From NCBI RefSeq assembly GCF_019443405.1, contig NZ_CP080376.1, forward strand, positions 2,728,001-2,792,000: DNA of 64,000 bases, in the 5' to 3' direction. The stretch is from Brevundimonas sp. PAMC22021. Lineage in GTDB: Bacteria; Pseudomonadota; Alphaproteobacteria; Caulobacterales; Caulobacteraceae. Shown here in pieces: positions 54,379-62,894 of this stretch. The stretch's first letter is position 1. The number at the start of each line of letters is the position of its first letter. A program made the position numbers and the translations under genes. The notes under the pieces are model-generated. The model searched no databases, was not told the DNA's origin, and saw only the letters and a list, made by a program, of their open reading frames with translations.

Positions 54379-55232
54379 GCGAACACCGCGTCGGCGTCCG
54401 CAGACAGGGTCCGTTCGGTGAACCGCTTCAGGGCGCTTGTCGCCTCGACCGGATCGACCGGCAGCCGCGCCGGCGGGATCGGGTGGCCGGCGGTGACGGT
54501 GAACCGCCTGCCCGCCTTGTTCAGCAGTTCGTGGAACAGCGTCACGTCGCGCAGCTCCTGCGAAACCCTGTCGAACAGGTGGAACAGCCGACTGTAAGGA
54601 CCGGTCACATGCATGGGGATCACCGGCGCATCGAACTTGCGTGACAAGGAGGCGGCGGTGGGCGCCCACTCCGGATCGGTCAGCAGACCGTCCCTATCGA
54701 CACGCGCCAGGCGGCCGGCGGGAAACATGACGATGCAGCGTTCGGCCTCGAACGCTTCGCGCGCAGCCTGCAGCGTGGCGCGAGTCTTTTCGCGCGTGCG
54801 CTTGTTGTGCACCCACTCGACCGGGATCACCGTTTCGGACAGGCGCGGCGAGACCCGCAGGGCGTCGGCGTTGGCGAAGAAGATGGCGTCGGACCGCCGC
54901 TCTCGGACCGCATCGTACACCGCGATGCCATCCGCGATGCCGGTGGGATGGTTGCACGCGACGATGCAGCGGCCCTTGGCGGGCAGCCGCTCCAGATGGT
55001 TCGCCTCGACCTGGAGCTTCAGCAGGTTCGAGATGTAGCGCAGCGTCTCCTCGCCTGACATCGGCGCGATCGCATCGGCCATGCTGCGCGCCTTGCCGTA
55101 GCCGAGCAGCGCATAAAGGCCCGGCTTGACCAGCGGCCAGGCGGCGGATCGTGTCAGGCGCGGCCCACGCTCGGCGATCAGCACATCGACGATGTGCGGC
55201 GAGGACCGGATCGGGGCGAAGGCGGACAGCAT
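54375..55232 (-). CDS. PlsC-type 1-acyl-glycerophosphate/lysophospholipid acyltransferase family protein
   Basis: A 285-residue product from ATG 55232; a longer frame to 55349 would overlap the divergent S9 peptidase start, so the shorter one is preferred (start uncertain). The catalytic motif is VACNHPTGIADGIAVYD (NHxxxxxD), followed by ANADALRVSP, VEWVHNKRTREKTR and MFPAGRLARVD. Substrate could be lysophospholipid or an ornithine-lipid-type acceptor; unknown. First gene of the acyltransferase-tsaE-amgK-murU-addB-addA chain. Confidence 0.82.
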   Translation of the reverse strand: MLSAFAPIRSSPHIVDVLIAERGPRLTRSAAWPLVKPGLYALLGYGKARSMADAIAPMSGEETLRYISNLLKLQVEANHLERLPAKGRCIVACNHPTGIADGIAVYDAVRERRSDAIFFANADALRVSPRLSETVIPVEWVHNKRTREKTRATLQAAREAFEAERCIVMFPAGRLARVDRDGLLTDPEWAPTAASLSRKFDAPVIPMHVTGPYSRLFHLFDRVSQELRDVTLFHELLNKAGRRFTVTAGHPIPPARLPVDPVEATSALKRFTERTLSADADAVFA

Positions 55233-55340
55233 GGACGCCTGCTTGTCGCCGGTCGCGCGGGCGTGGGCAAGGATCAACTTCCGCCGTTCGGGCGGTGGTG
55301 CTAGGCCTTTGCGCCACAGCTCCGGTTGAGGACCTCTTTC

Positions 55341-57449
55341 ATGCGTCACCGCACCCTTTTGTCGGCCGCCTGCGCCGCCATCGCCCTTGTCACGGCCGCG
55401 CCGGTTCTGGCCCAGGTTCCGGCGGCGCCCGTCCCAGCGTCGGCCGCGACGCCGGACGCCTTCACCTATCAGGACATGATCTCGGCCAACCGGCTGGGCG
55501 ATCCGCAGGTATCGTCGGACGGCCGCTGGGTGATCTATTCGGTGACGACCACCGATGTGGCGGCGAACCGGCGCTCGGGCGCGCTGTTCCTGAAGGACCT
55601 GTCCTCGGACGCCGAGGCGCGCCGCCTGCCGATCTCGGACCAGGGCGCCAACACCGCGCGCTGGGGCGTGGACGGCCGCATCTACTTCCTGTCAGGCAAG
55701 TCGGGCTCCAGCCAGGTCTGGCGCGCCGAGACGGACGGCTCGCGCCCGGTGCAGGTCACGGACCTGCCGCTGGACGTCAACGCCTATCGGCTGAGCCCGC
55801 AAGGCGACAAGGTGGCGGTGTCGCTGGCGGTTTATCCGGACGCGGCGGACCTCGGCGCCTCGGTCGCCATGGCCCAGTCGCGCGCCGAGCAGAAGACCAC
55901 GGCCCAGGTCTATGACCGCATGTTCGTGCGGCACTGGGATACGTGGAACGACCACACCCAGAACCACCTGTTCGTTCAGTCCATCGGCTCGGACGGCCGC
56001 GCCGCCGGCTCGCCGGTGTGGGTGACCAAGGGCTTTGACGGCGACACGCCCTCCAAGCCGTTCGGGGACGAGAACGACTTCGTCTTCACGCCGTCAGGCG
56101 ACGCCCTGGTGTTCTCGGCGCGGCTGGCCGGCCGGACCGAACCGTGGAGCACCAACTTCGACCTGTGGCGCACCAACAGCCTGTCGGGCGATGGAACCTT
56201 CACCAATCTGACGGACGCCAACGACGCCTGGGACGCCGGCCCGGTGTTCTCGCCGGATGGCCGCACTCTGGCCTATCGCGCCATGGCCCGGCCTGGCTTC
56301 GAGGCCGATCGCTATCAGATCACGCTGATGGACGTGGCGAGCGGCCAGACGCGCGAGATCGCGGCCAACTGGGACCGCTCAGCCGACACGCTGCAATGGT
56401 CGCGTGACGGAAACACGCTGTACGCCATCGCCGGCGATGTCGGACGCACCAAGCTGTTCGCCATCGACGCCCGCAACGGCGTGGTGACGCCGGTCACCGG
56501 CGACGGCCATGTCTCGGCCTTTGCCCAGACGCCGTCGGGTTTCGTCCTGGCGCAGGACAGCCTGACCCGTCCGAGCGAGCTCTATGTGAAGACCTACCTT
56601 GGTCGCGAACTGCCGCGCCGCATCACCAATGTGAACCCGCAGTTGGACGCCAAGAGCTTTGGCGAATTCGAGCAGTTCAGCTTCGCCGGCTGGAACAACG
56701 AAACCGTCCACGGCTACGTCATCAAGCCGGTCGGCTATGTCGAGGGTCGCAAATACCCGGTGGCCTTCCTGATCCACGGCGGACCGCAGGGCTCGTTCGG
56801 CGACAGCTGGTCCTATCGCTGGAACCCGGAAACCTATGCGGGCGCGGGATATGCGGTGGTGATGATCGATTTCCACGGCTCGACCGGCTATGGCCAAGGC
56901 TTCACCGATGCGATCAGCCAGCACTGGGGCGACCGGCCGCTTGAGGACCTGCAGAAGGGCTGGGCCCATGCGCAGCGCCAGTTCTCCTTCCTCGACGGTG
57001 AAAACGCCTGTGCGCTCGGCGCCTCCTACGGGGGCTACATGATCAACTGGATCGCGGGCCGGTGGAACGACGCCTTCAAATGCCTGGTCAACCACGACGG
57101 CGTCTTTGACACCTTCGGAATGGGCTATTCGACCGAAGAGCTATGGTTCACCGAGTGGGAATACGGCGGCACGCCCTGGGACAAGCCGGAAGGCTACCAG
57201 CGCTTCAACCCGGCCAACCACGTCGAGAACTGGAAGACGCCGATGCTGGTGGTGCAGGGCGATCTGGACTTCCGCATCCCGACATCGCAGGGTCTGTCGA
57301 CCTTCACGGCCCTGCAGCGGCGCGGGATCGACAGCCGGCTGGTGGTGTTTCCCGACGAGAACCACTGGGTGCTGAAGCCCGCCAACAGCCAGCGCTGGCA
57401 CGACGAGGTGTTCGGCTGGCTGAACAAGCATCTCAGCGCGGCGCGCTGA
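55341..57449 (+). CDS. S9 family prolyl oligopeptidase/dipeptidyl-peptidase-like, secreted
   Basis: A 702-residue protein. Signal peptide (residues 1-24, ending VLAQ). N-terminal beta-propeller (about 60-430, for example VSSDGRWVIYSVTT and VFSPDGRTLAYRA) then an alpha/beta-hydrolase domain with the nucleophile Ser in GASYGGYMINW, the Asp in VVQGDLDFRIP and His in PDENHWVL. It cleaves short peptides in the periplasm. ATG 55341 with GAGGACC upstream; a TTG at 55326 is a less likely start. Confidence 0.93.
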   Translation: MRHRTLLSAACAAIALVTAAPVLAQVPAAPVPASAATPDAFTYQDMISANRLGDPQVSSDGRWVIYSVTTTDVAANRRSGALFLKDLSSDAEARRLPISDQGANTARWGVDGRIYFLSGKSGSSQVWRAETDGSRPVQVTDLPLDVNAYRLSPQGDKVAVSLAVYPDAADLGASVAMAQSRAEQKTTAQVYDRMFVRHWDTWNDHTQNHLFVQSIGSDGRAAGSPVWVTKGFDGDTPSKPFGDENDFVFTPSGDALVFSARLAGRTEPWSTNFDLWRTNSLSGDGTFTNLTDANDAWDAGPVFSPDGRTLAYRAMARPGFEADRYQITLMDVASGQTREIAANWDRSADTLQWSRDGNTLYAIAGDVGRTKLFAIDARNGVVTPVTGDGHVSAFAQTPSGFVLAQDSLTRPSELYVKTYLGRELPRRITNVNPQLDAKSFGEFEQFSFAGWNNETVHGYVIKPVGYVEGRKYPVAFLIHGGPQGSFGDSWSYRWNPETYAGAGYAVVMIDFHGSTGYGQGFTDAISQHWGDRPLEDLQKGWAHAQRQFSFLDGENACALGASYGGYMINWIAGRWNDAFKCLVNHDGVFDTFGMGYSTEELWFTEWEYGGTPWDKPEGYQRFNPANHVENWKTPMLVVQGDLDFRIPTSQGLSTFTALQRRGIDSRLVVFPDENHWVLKPANSQRWHDEVFGWLNKHLSAAR

Positions 57450-57502
57450 CCGAGATTAGCTGGATGACAAGGGGCGCGGCGATCACCGCGCCTCTTGTTG
57501 CG

Positions 57503-57814
57503 TCAGAGCGAGGCGCGCGTGTTGGCCAGCAGGATCAGCCGCCGATACTCCTGCTCGTTCATGCAGCGGGGCTTGCTCCAGGCCTCGCCCGCGCGCTGGG
57601 CGTCCATGACCTCGCGGGCGGTGACGAACACCGGGGCGGAGCCGTGCTCGCGCTGATAGGCGCGGCGAGTGGCGTTGTCAGAGGCGCAGATCATCACCGT
57701 CTGCCGACCGGCGGGTTCTGACGCCGCCGTCCGCGTGGGACCTTGGGCTTTCACAGGTGCATGAACAGCAGCGGCCGCTGCGAGCGACAGGGCAAGGGCG
57801 GTGAGACGGCGCAT
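57503..57814 (-). CDS. Small secreted hypothetical protein (103 aa)
   Basis: A 103-residue protein with a signal peptide (MRRLTALALSLAAAAAVHAP, ending KAQ). The mature part has two Cys (MICASDN and KPRCMNEQEY), suggesting one disulfide, and a central YQREHGSAPVFVTAREV. No family recognised. ATG 57814; the frame extends further upstream but loses the signal peptide. It converges with the S9 peptidase gene and is divergent from the AsmA-like gene. Confidence 0.65.
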   Translation of the reverse strand: MRRLTALALSLAAAAAVHAPVKAQGPTRTAASEPAGRQTVMICASDNATRRAYQREHGSAPVFVTAREVMDAQRAGEAWSKPRCMNEQEYRRLILLANTRASL

Positions 57815-57979
57815 CGAAACTCTCCCATGGCCCGCCTTGTCGCGGGTCTTTGCAGCAGAATGCGCCGATCGTTCGGAATGTAAAGGTTTCACGACGTCTG
57901 CATGTCAGGCGAATGACATTGCGGCCGTCTGGCTCCAACCGGCCGTTGATGCGTTTGACAGCCTCACGGAGGCGCCGAT

Positions 57980-60019
57980 TTGGCCAATACGCTGAACATA
58001 AAGGATATTGGCGGCGACCTTCGGGGCTGGATGTCTCGGACGCCGGATCGACTTCACCGCGGTATGGACTGGGTCAGGGCGAACGATCCCGTCTATGCGG
58101 CCGCCCGTCATCCCGGCCGCGCCGAAAAGGCGGCGGCGTCCGTCACCCTGCTGCTGGTCGCGGCTGTGGTGATCTTCCTGATGCTGTTCGACTGGAACTG
58201 GCTTCGTGGGCCGATCGGACGTTGGGCGTCTCAGAAGTACGATCGCGAGGTGGCGCTGCGCGGCGACCTGGACGTGAACCTCTTCAGCTGGACCCCGTCT
58301 GTGGTGGTCAACGACCTGAAATTCGGCGGCCCGAACTGGGCGCGCGAGCAAGACACCGCCAACGTCGGGCGGATCGAAGCGTCCGTGCGGCTGCGCAAGC
58401 TGTTCGCCGGGCAGATCGAAATGCCCCTGCTGTCTTTCACCCGACCGAACGTGGTGCTGATCGCCACCGAGGACGGCAGGAAGAGCTGGGAGCTGGAGCC
58501 CGACAAGCCGGACGACGGCGAGGGCATGAAGCTTCCGGTCATCCAGCAGCTGGTGATCACCGACGGCCGTCTCACTGTCGATGAGCAGGGGCGCGACCTG
58601 ACGCTGAACGCCCAGGTCAACGCGCGCGAGACCGCCAACGACGGCGACGCCGGGTTCCTGCTGGATGGACGCGGCAGCATCAACGGCTCGCCCCTGACGC
58701 TGCGGGTTCAGGGCGGTCCTTTTATCAACATCCGGCGTAATCGGCCCTATCAGTTCACGGCGGCGGTGGATGGGGCGGGATCGCGGCTGAGGGCGGACGG
58801 GGCCATTACCCGGCCGTTCGATCTGGGTCAGTTCCAGGCGACGCTGAGCCTGCAGGGCCAGAACCTGGCCGACCTCTACCTGCTGACCGGCGTGACCCTG
58901 CCGAACACGCCGGCCTATCGTCTTTCGGGCGCCCTGGCGCGCGACGATCGGGTCTGGACTTTCAACGACTTAGATGGACGCGTCGGCGCCTCCGACCTGT
59001 CCGGCGACGTCAAGGTCGATGCGGCCGAGCGGCTGCGCGTCGAGGCGCAGCTGACGTCCCGCCGCCTCGACTTGGACGACCTGCTGACCGTGGTCGGCGC
59101 CCAGCCGCGCACGTCCGGCGAGAACACCGAAACCACCAGCGGCGCGCCCGGCAAGCTGCTGCCCGACGCCACGCTGCAGGTCGAGCGTCTGCGCACCATG
59201 GACGGCTCGCTGAGCTATCGCGCCGCCTCGGTGAAGGCCAACGAGTTCGACGTGCGCGCCGTGCGTCTCGGGGCCGAGCTGGAAGGCGGGGTGCTGAACC
59301 TCGATCCGGTCAGCTTCAACTTCAACCGGGGCGAGCTGAACGGCACGGCCAAGATCAACGCCACGCGCGACACCCCCTACAGCGCCATCGACTTCCGCCT
59401 GGGCGGCTACCCGCTGGAATCGCTGGTCCCAGCGCGGGGCGGGGTTCAGCCGATCAGCGGGCGCATGCTGGGCCGCGTGCGGCTGGAAGGTCCCGGATCG
59501 TCGATCCACCGTTTCGCCGCCGCTTCCAAGGGCTCGCTCAGCGTGGTCGTCCCGCAAGGCCAGATGCGCGAGGCCTTTGCCGAACTGCTGGGGATCAACG
59601 CCAGCGCCGGCCTGATCAAGCTGCTGCGGGGCGACCAGGGCCAGACCCAGATTCGCTGCGCTGTGGCCGACTTCAACGTCGCGGGCGGCGTGGCCAGCAC
59701 CAAGACCTTTGTGATCGACACCGGCGTGGTGCTGGCCAAGGGATCGGGATCGTTCAACCTGGGTCAGGAAACGTTGAACCTGCGCATCGACGGCGACTCC
59801 AAGAAGCCGCGCCTGCTGCGCGTGTGGGCGCCGATCACCATTGGCGGCACCTTCACCGCGCCGCGCCCTGGCGTGGACGTGGGCGAAGTGGTCAAGCAGG
59901 GCGGACTGGCGGCCATCGTCGGCGCGGTCGCCGCGCCGGTCGCCGCCCTGTTCGCCTTTGTCGATCCGGGTCTTGCCGAGGACGCCAACTGCGGCCAGTT
60001 GATCGCCGGCGCCCGTTGA
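57980..60019 (+). CDS. AsmA-like family protein
   Basis: A 679-residue protein anchored by one N-terminal membrane segment (about 54-72: SVTLLLVAAVVIFLMLFDW), followed by a large periplasmic beta-rich region. The AsmA motif set is visible (YDREVALRGDLDVNLFSWTPSVVVNDLKFG, and a C-terminal FNLGQETLNLRIDGDSKKPRLL). AsmA-like proteins shuttle phospholipids between membranes and affect outer-membrane assembly. A TTG start at 57980 with ACGGAGG 8 bases upstream is used; ATG near 58031 is an alternative. Confidence 0.9.
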   Translation: MANTLNIKDIGGDLRGWMSRTPDRLHRGMDWVRANDPVYAAARHPGRAEKAAASVTLLLVAAVVIFLMLFDWNWLRGPIGRWASQKYDREVALRGDLDVNLFSWTPSVVVNDLKFGGPNWAREQDTANVGRIEASVRLRKLFAGQIEMPLLSFTRPNVVLIATEDGRKSWELEPDKPDDGEGMKLPVIQQLVITDGRLTVDEQGRDLTLNAQVNARETANDGDAGFLLDGRGSINGSPLTLRVQGGPFINIRRNRPYQFTAAVDGAGSRLRADGAITRPFDLGQFQATLSLQGQNLADLYLLTGVTLPNTPAYRLSGALARDDRVWTFNDLDGRVGASDLSGDVKVDAAERLRVEAQLTSRRLDLDDLLTVVGAQPRTSGENTETTSGAPGKLLPDATLQVERLRTMDGSLSYRAASVKANEFDVRAVRLGAELEGGVLNLDPVSFNFNRGELNGTAKINATRDTPYSAIDFRLGGYPLESLVPARGGVQPISGRMLGRVRLEGPGSSIHRFAAASKGSLSVVVPQGQMREAFAELLGINASAGLIKLLRGDQGQTQIRCAVADFNVAGGVASTKTFVIDTGVVLAKGSGSFNLGQETLNLRIDGDSKKPRLLRVWAPITIGGTFTAPRPGVDVGEVVKQGGLAAIVGAVAAPVAALFAFVDPGLAEDANCGQLIAGAR

Positions 60020-60038
60020 TACCGAAAGGACGCACAGC

Positions 60039-60890
60039 TTGACCCGCAGAGGCTTCTTTGCGCCCGCGATCGGCGCGCTGGCGGCGGCCTGCTCGCCGCT
60101 GGCCGTGCTGAACGCCGTCGGCCCGCGCGACGGCGGCGTTCGCCGGGTCGGACGCGACATCGCCTATGGCCCCGATCCTCGCCAAAGGCTGGACGTCTAT
60201 GCACCCGTCGGCGAGGGGCCATGGCCCGTCCTGGTCTTCTTCTATGGCGGCAGTTGGGATTCAGGTTCCAGGGACGTCTATGGCTGGGCCGCCCAGGCCA
60301 TCGCCGCGCAAGGCTTTGTCGTGGTCCTGCCCGACTACCGCCTCGTGCCGCAGGTGGTGTTTCCCGCCTTTATCGAGGACGCGGCCGCGGCGACGGCGAA
60401 GGCGGGCGAGATCGCCTCGACCTATCGCGGCGATCCGGCGCGCCTGGGCGTGTGCGGCCATTCGGCCGGCGCGCACCTGGCGCTGATGATCGCGTTGGAT
60501 CGGCGCTACATGGAGGCCGCCGGCCAGCCGCGCCTGATCCGCGCCGCAGCGGGCGTGTCGGGCCCCTACGACTTCCTGCCGTTCGACGTGCCGGCCTCGA
60601 TCAACGCCTTCGGCCGTGCGCCCGATCCGACGCTGACCCAGCCCGTGACGTTCGTGCGTCCCGACGCCCCGCCGATCTGGCTGGGACACGGAGACGCCGA
60701 CACGGTGGTCCACCCGAAGGACACGATCATCCTGGACCAGCGCCAGCGCGCCGCCGGCGGACGATCCGAGGCCAAGCTCTACCCCGGCCTCAGCCACACC
60801 GACACCCTGGCCAGCTTCTCGCCCCTGTTCCGACGCAAGGCCCCGGTGCTGGCCGACATGGCCGCCTTCTTCCACCGCGAACTCGGCTGA
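60039..60890 (+). CDS. Alpha/beta-hydrolase esterase with export signal
   Basis: A 283-residue esterase/lipase-like protein. TTG start at 60039 with AAGGA upstream; the N-terminus MTRRGFFAPAIGALAAAC looks like a twin-Arg or lipoprotein signal with a lipobox Cys. The hydrolase core has VLVFFYGGSWDSGS (oxyanion region), GVCGHSAGAHLAL (nucleophile Ser) and GHGDADTVVHP (Asp), with His in GLSHTDTLA. It belongs to the BD-FAE/HSL-type group. Substrate unknown. It follows the AsmA-like gene by 19 bases and may share its transcript. Confidence 0.88.
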   Translation: MTRRGFFAPAIGALAAACSPLAVLNAVGPRDGGVRRVGRDIAYGPDPRQRLDVYAPVGEGPWPVLVFFYGGSWDSGSRDVYGWAAQAIAAQGFVVVLPDYRLVPQVVFPAFIEDAAAATAKAGEIASTYRGDPARLGVCGHSAGAHLALMIALDRRYMEAAGQPRLIRAAAGVSGPYDFLPFDVPASINAFGRAPDPTLTQPVTFVRPDAPPIWLGHGDADTVVHPKDTIILDQRQRAAGGRSEAKLYPGLSHTDTLASFSPLFRRKAPVLADMAAFFHRELG

Positions 60891-60956
60891 CCTCGAGGTT
60901 GGCGAAGCCGGGCCAGGCTGCTAGGACGCCGCTCCCGGCGCTCAACACAGCTCCCC

Positions 60957-61046
60957 GGACAGGTGGCCGAGTGGTTTAAGGCAGCGGTCTTGAAAACCGC
61001 CGTAGGTGGAAGCCTACCGTGGGTTCGAATCCCACCCTGTCCGCCA
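60957..61046 (+). tRNA. tRNA-Ser(TGA)
   Basis: A 90-base class II tRNA: acceptor GGACAGG/CCTGTCC, discriminator G and encoded CCA, D arm GTGGCCGAGTGG, anticodon stem GCGGT/ACCGC with loop CTTGAAA (anticodon TGA at 60991-60993), a long variable arm CCGTAGGTGGAAGCCTACC, and T arm GTGGGTTCGAATCCCAC. Confidence 0.97.
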
Positions 61047-61275
61047 GACCGCCCTCGGCCGTTCACCCACATCACTGTTCTCGGTGCGAAGACCGCGCGT
61101 CGCTCATGTCCCCGATACGCTGATCCCATCGTGATTATTGGCGCCTTTCGGGGTGCGGTGCATTTAGGCTGAACCTGTGACGGCTTGGGCGAGGCTGGGC
61201 GCTTCCATGCGAGCAGATAATCTGGGCGTCGGAGCCGCACGGGCGACGAACGAGACTTTTGAAGTGGAGGCGGCG

Positions 61276-61947
61276 ATGCCGGACATAATCGATTTGGAGG
61301 TCTCGAGACGAAAGGTGCTGATCAGCAGCGCCGGGGGCGCGGCGCTCGGCGCCTTGCCGGCTAAAGCCCAGATGCCGGCCCAGACATCGACTCAAGCGAC
61401 GGATCGGTCCGTCGGGACGCCGGCCGGCGCCGGAAGCGTCGTGCCCGTCGCGATGGAGGTGAATGGCGCGGCGGTGTCGCTGCAGCTCGACACCCGCACC
61501 ACCCTGCTGGACGCGCTGCGGGAGCACCTGCGGCTGACCGGAACCAAGAAGGGCTGCGACCACGGCCAGTGCGGCGCCTGCACTGTCCTGGTGAACGGCG
61601 AGAGGATCAACGCCTGCCTGTCGCTTGCGGTCATGCACACCGGGGACAAGGTGACCACCATCGAGGGCCTGGGCACGCCGGAGCGGATGCACCCGATGCA
61701 GGCCGCCTTCGTCAAACATGACGGCTATCAATGCGGCTACTGCACGCCGGGCCAGATCTGCTCGGCCGTGGCGGTGCTTGAAGAAATCCGCGCCGGCGTC
61801 CCCAGTCATGTGCAGGCCGATGTGGCCGGGCGGCCCGAGATGTCGACGGCGGAGATGCGCGAGCGCATGAGCGGCAACATCTGCCGTTGCGGCGCCTATT
61901 CCAACATCGCCGACGCCATGGCCGATGTCGCCGGGGTGCGGGCATGA
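61276..61947 (+). CDS. paoA: Aldehyde oxidoreductase 2Fe-2S subunit (PaoA/YagT-like), Tat-exported
   Basis: A 223-residue subunit. A twin-arginine signal ([23 protein letters not shown]) directs export; ATG 61276 with GGAGG upstream. The 2Fe-2S set I is [12 protein letters not shown] and set II is QCGYCTPGQ with [10 protein letters not shown], as in the xanthine-oxidase family. It passes electrons between the molybdenum centre and FAD of a periplasmic PaoABC-type enzyme. It overlaps paoB by four bases. A longer frame upstream (61177) would bury the Tat signal. Confidence 0.92.
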   Translation: MPDIIDLEVSRRKVLISSAGGAALGALPAKAQMPAQTSTQATDRSVGTPAGAGSVVPVAMEVNGAAVSLQLDTRTTLLDALREHLRLTGTKKGCDHGQCGACTVLVNGERINACLSLAVMHTGDKVTTIEGLGTPERMHPMQAAFVKHDGYQCGYCTPGQICSAVAVLEEIRAGVPSHVQADVAGRPEMSTAEMRERMSGNICRCGAYSNIADAMADVAGVRA

Positions 61948-62894
61948 GGGCCTTTACCTACGAACGCGCTCGCACGCCGGCCGAGGCCGCGGCGGCGGTC
62001 GCTGGCCGCCCGGGCGCCAAGTTCATCGCGGGCGGCACCAACCTGCTCGATCTGATGAAGCTGGAGATCGAGACGCCGGAGCACCTGGTCGATGTTCAGG
62101 ATCTAAGGCTGGACCGGATCGAGGATACGGAGGAGGGCGGTCTCAGGATCGGCACGCTGGTGACCAACACCGCGCTCGCCAGCCATCCGCGCGTGCGGCG
62201 CGACTATGGCGTACTGACCAAGGCCATTGTCGCCGGCGCATCCGGCCAGCTGCGCAACAAGGCGACCACAGGCGGCAACCTGTTGCAGCGCACGCGGTGT
62301 CCGTATTTCTACGACACCGATCAGGCCTGCAACAAACGCGAGCCGGGCACGGGCTGTTCGGCCATCGGCGGCTTTGCTCGTCAGCTCGCCGTGGTCGGCG
62401 TCAGCGAGTCCTGCATCGCCACCTATCCCGGCGACATGGCGGTGGCGATGCGGGTGCTGGACGCCGTGGTCGAGACCGTGACGCCGCGCGGCGAGACGCG
62501 CAGCCTTGCGATCAGCGAGCTCCACCGCCTGCCCGGCGACGCGCCCCACAAGGACGTCAATCTGGAGCCGGGCGAGCTGATCACGGCGGTGACCCTGCCG
62601 CGCCCGATCGGCGGAACGCACAGCTATCACAAGGTGCGGGACCGGTCTTCCTACGCCTTTGCGCTGGTCTCGGTGGCGGCGGTGCTGCAGCCGGACGGAA
62701 GCGGACGCGTCGCCTTCGGTGGCGTGGCGCACAAGCCCTGGCGGATGGAGGCGGCGGAAAGCGCGATGCCTGACGGTGCATCGGCCGTGGCCGACCGGGT
62801 TTTCGCCGATGCGCGACCCCAGCCCGACAACGCCTTCAAGGTGACCCTGGCCAAGCGCACCCTGGCCGCAGCGATTTCGGAGAGCCGGGCATGA
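61944..62894 (+). CDS. paoB: Aldehyde oxidoreductase FAD-binding subunit (PaoB/YagS-like)
   Basis: A 316-residue flavin subunit. FAD motif [18 protein letters not shown] and [10 protein letters not shown] 4Fe-4S insertion typical of PaoB is present: [25 protein letters not shown]. The C-terminal CO-dehydrogenase-flavoprotein domain follows ([13 protein letters not shown]). It overlaps paoA and paoC by four bases each (ATGA). Role: FAD reductase half of the aldehyde oxidoreductase. Confidence 0.93.
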   Translation: MRAFTYERARTPAEAAAAVAGRPGAKFIAGGTNLLDLMKLEIETPEHLVDVQDLRLDRIEDTEEGGLRIGTLVTNTALASHPRVRRDYGVLTKAIVAGASGQLRNKATTGGNLLQRTRCPYFYDTDQACNKREPGTGCSAIGGFARQLAVVGVSESCIATYPGDMAVAMRVLDAVVETVTPRGETRSLAISELHRLPGDAPHKDVNLEPGELITAVTLPRPIGGTHSYHKVRDRSSYAFALVSVAAVLQPDGSGRVAFGGVAHKPWRMEAAESAMPDGASAVADRVFADARPQPDNAFKVTLAKRTLAAAISESRA

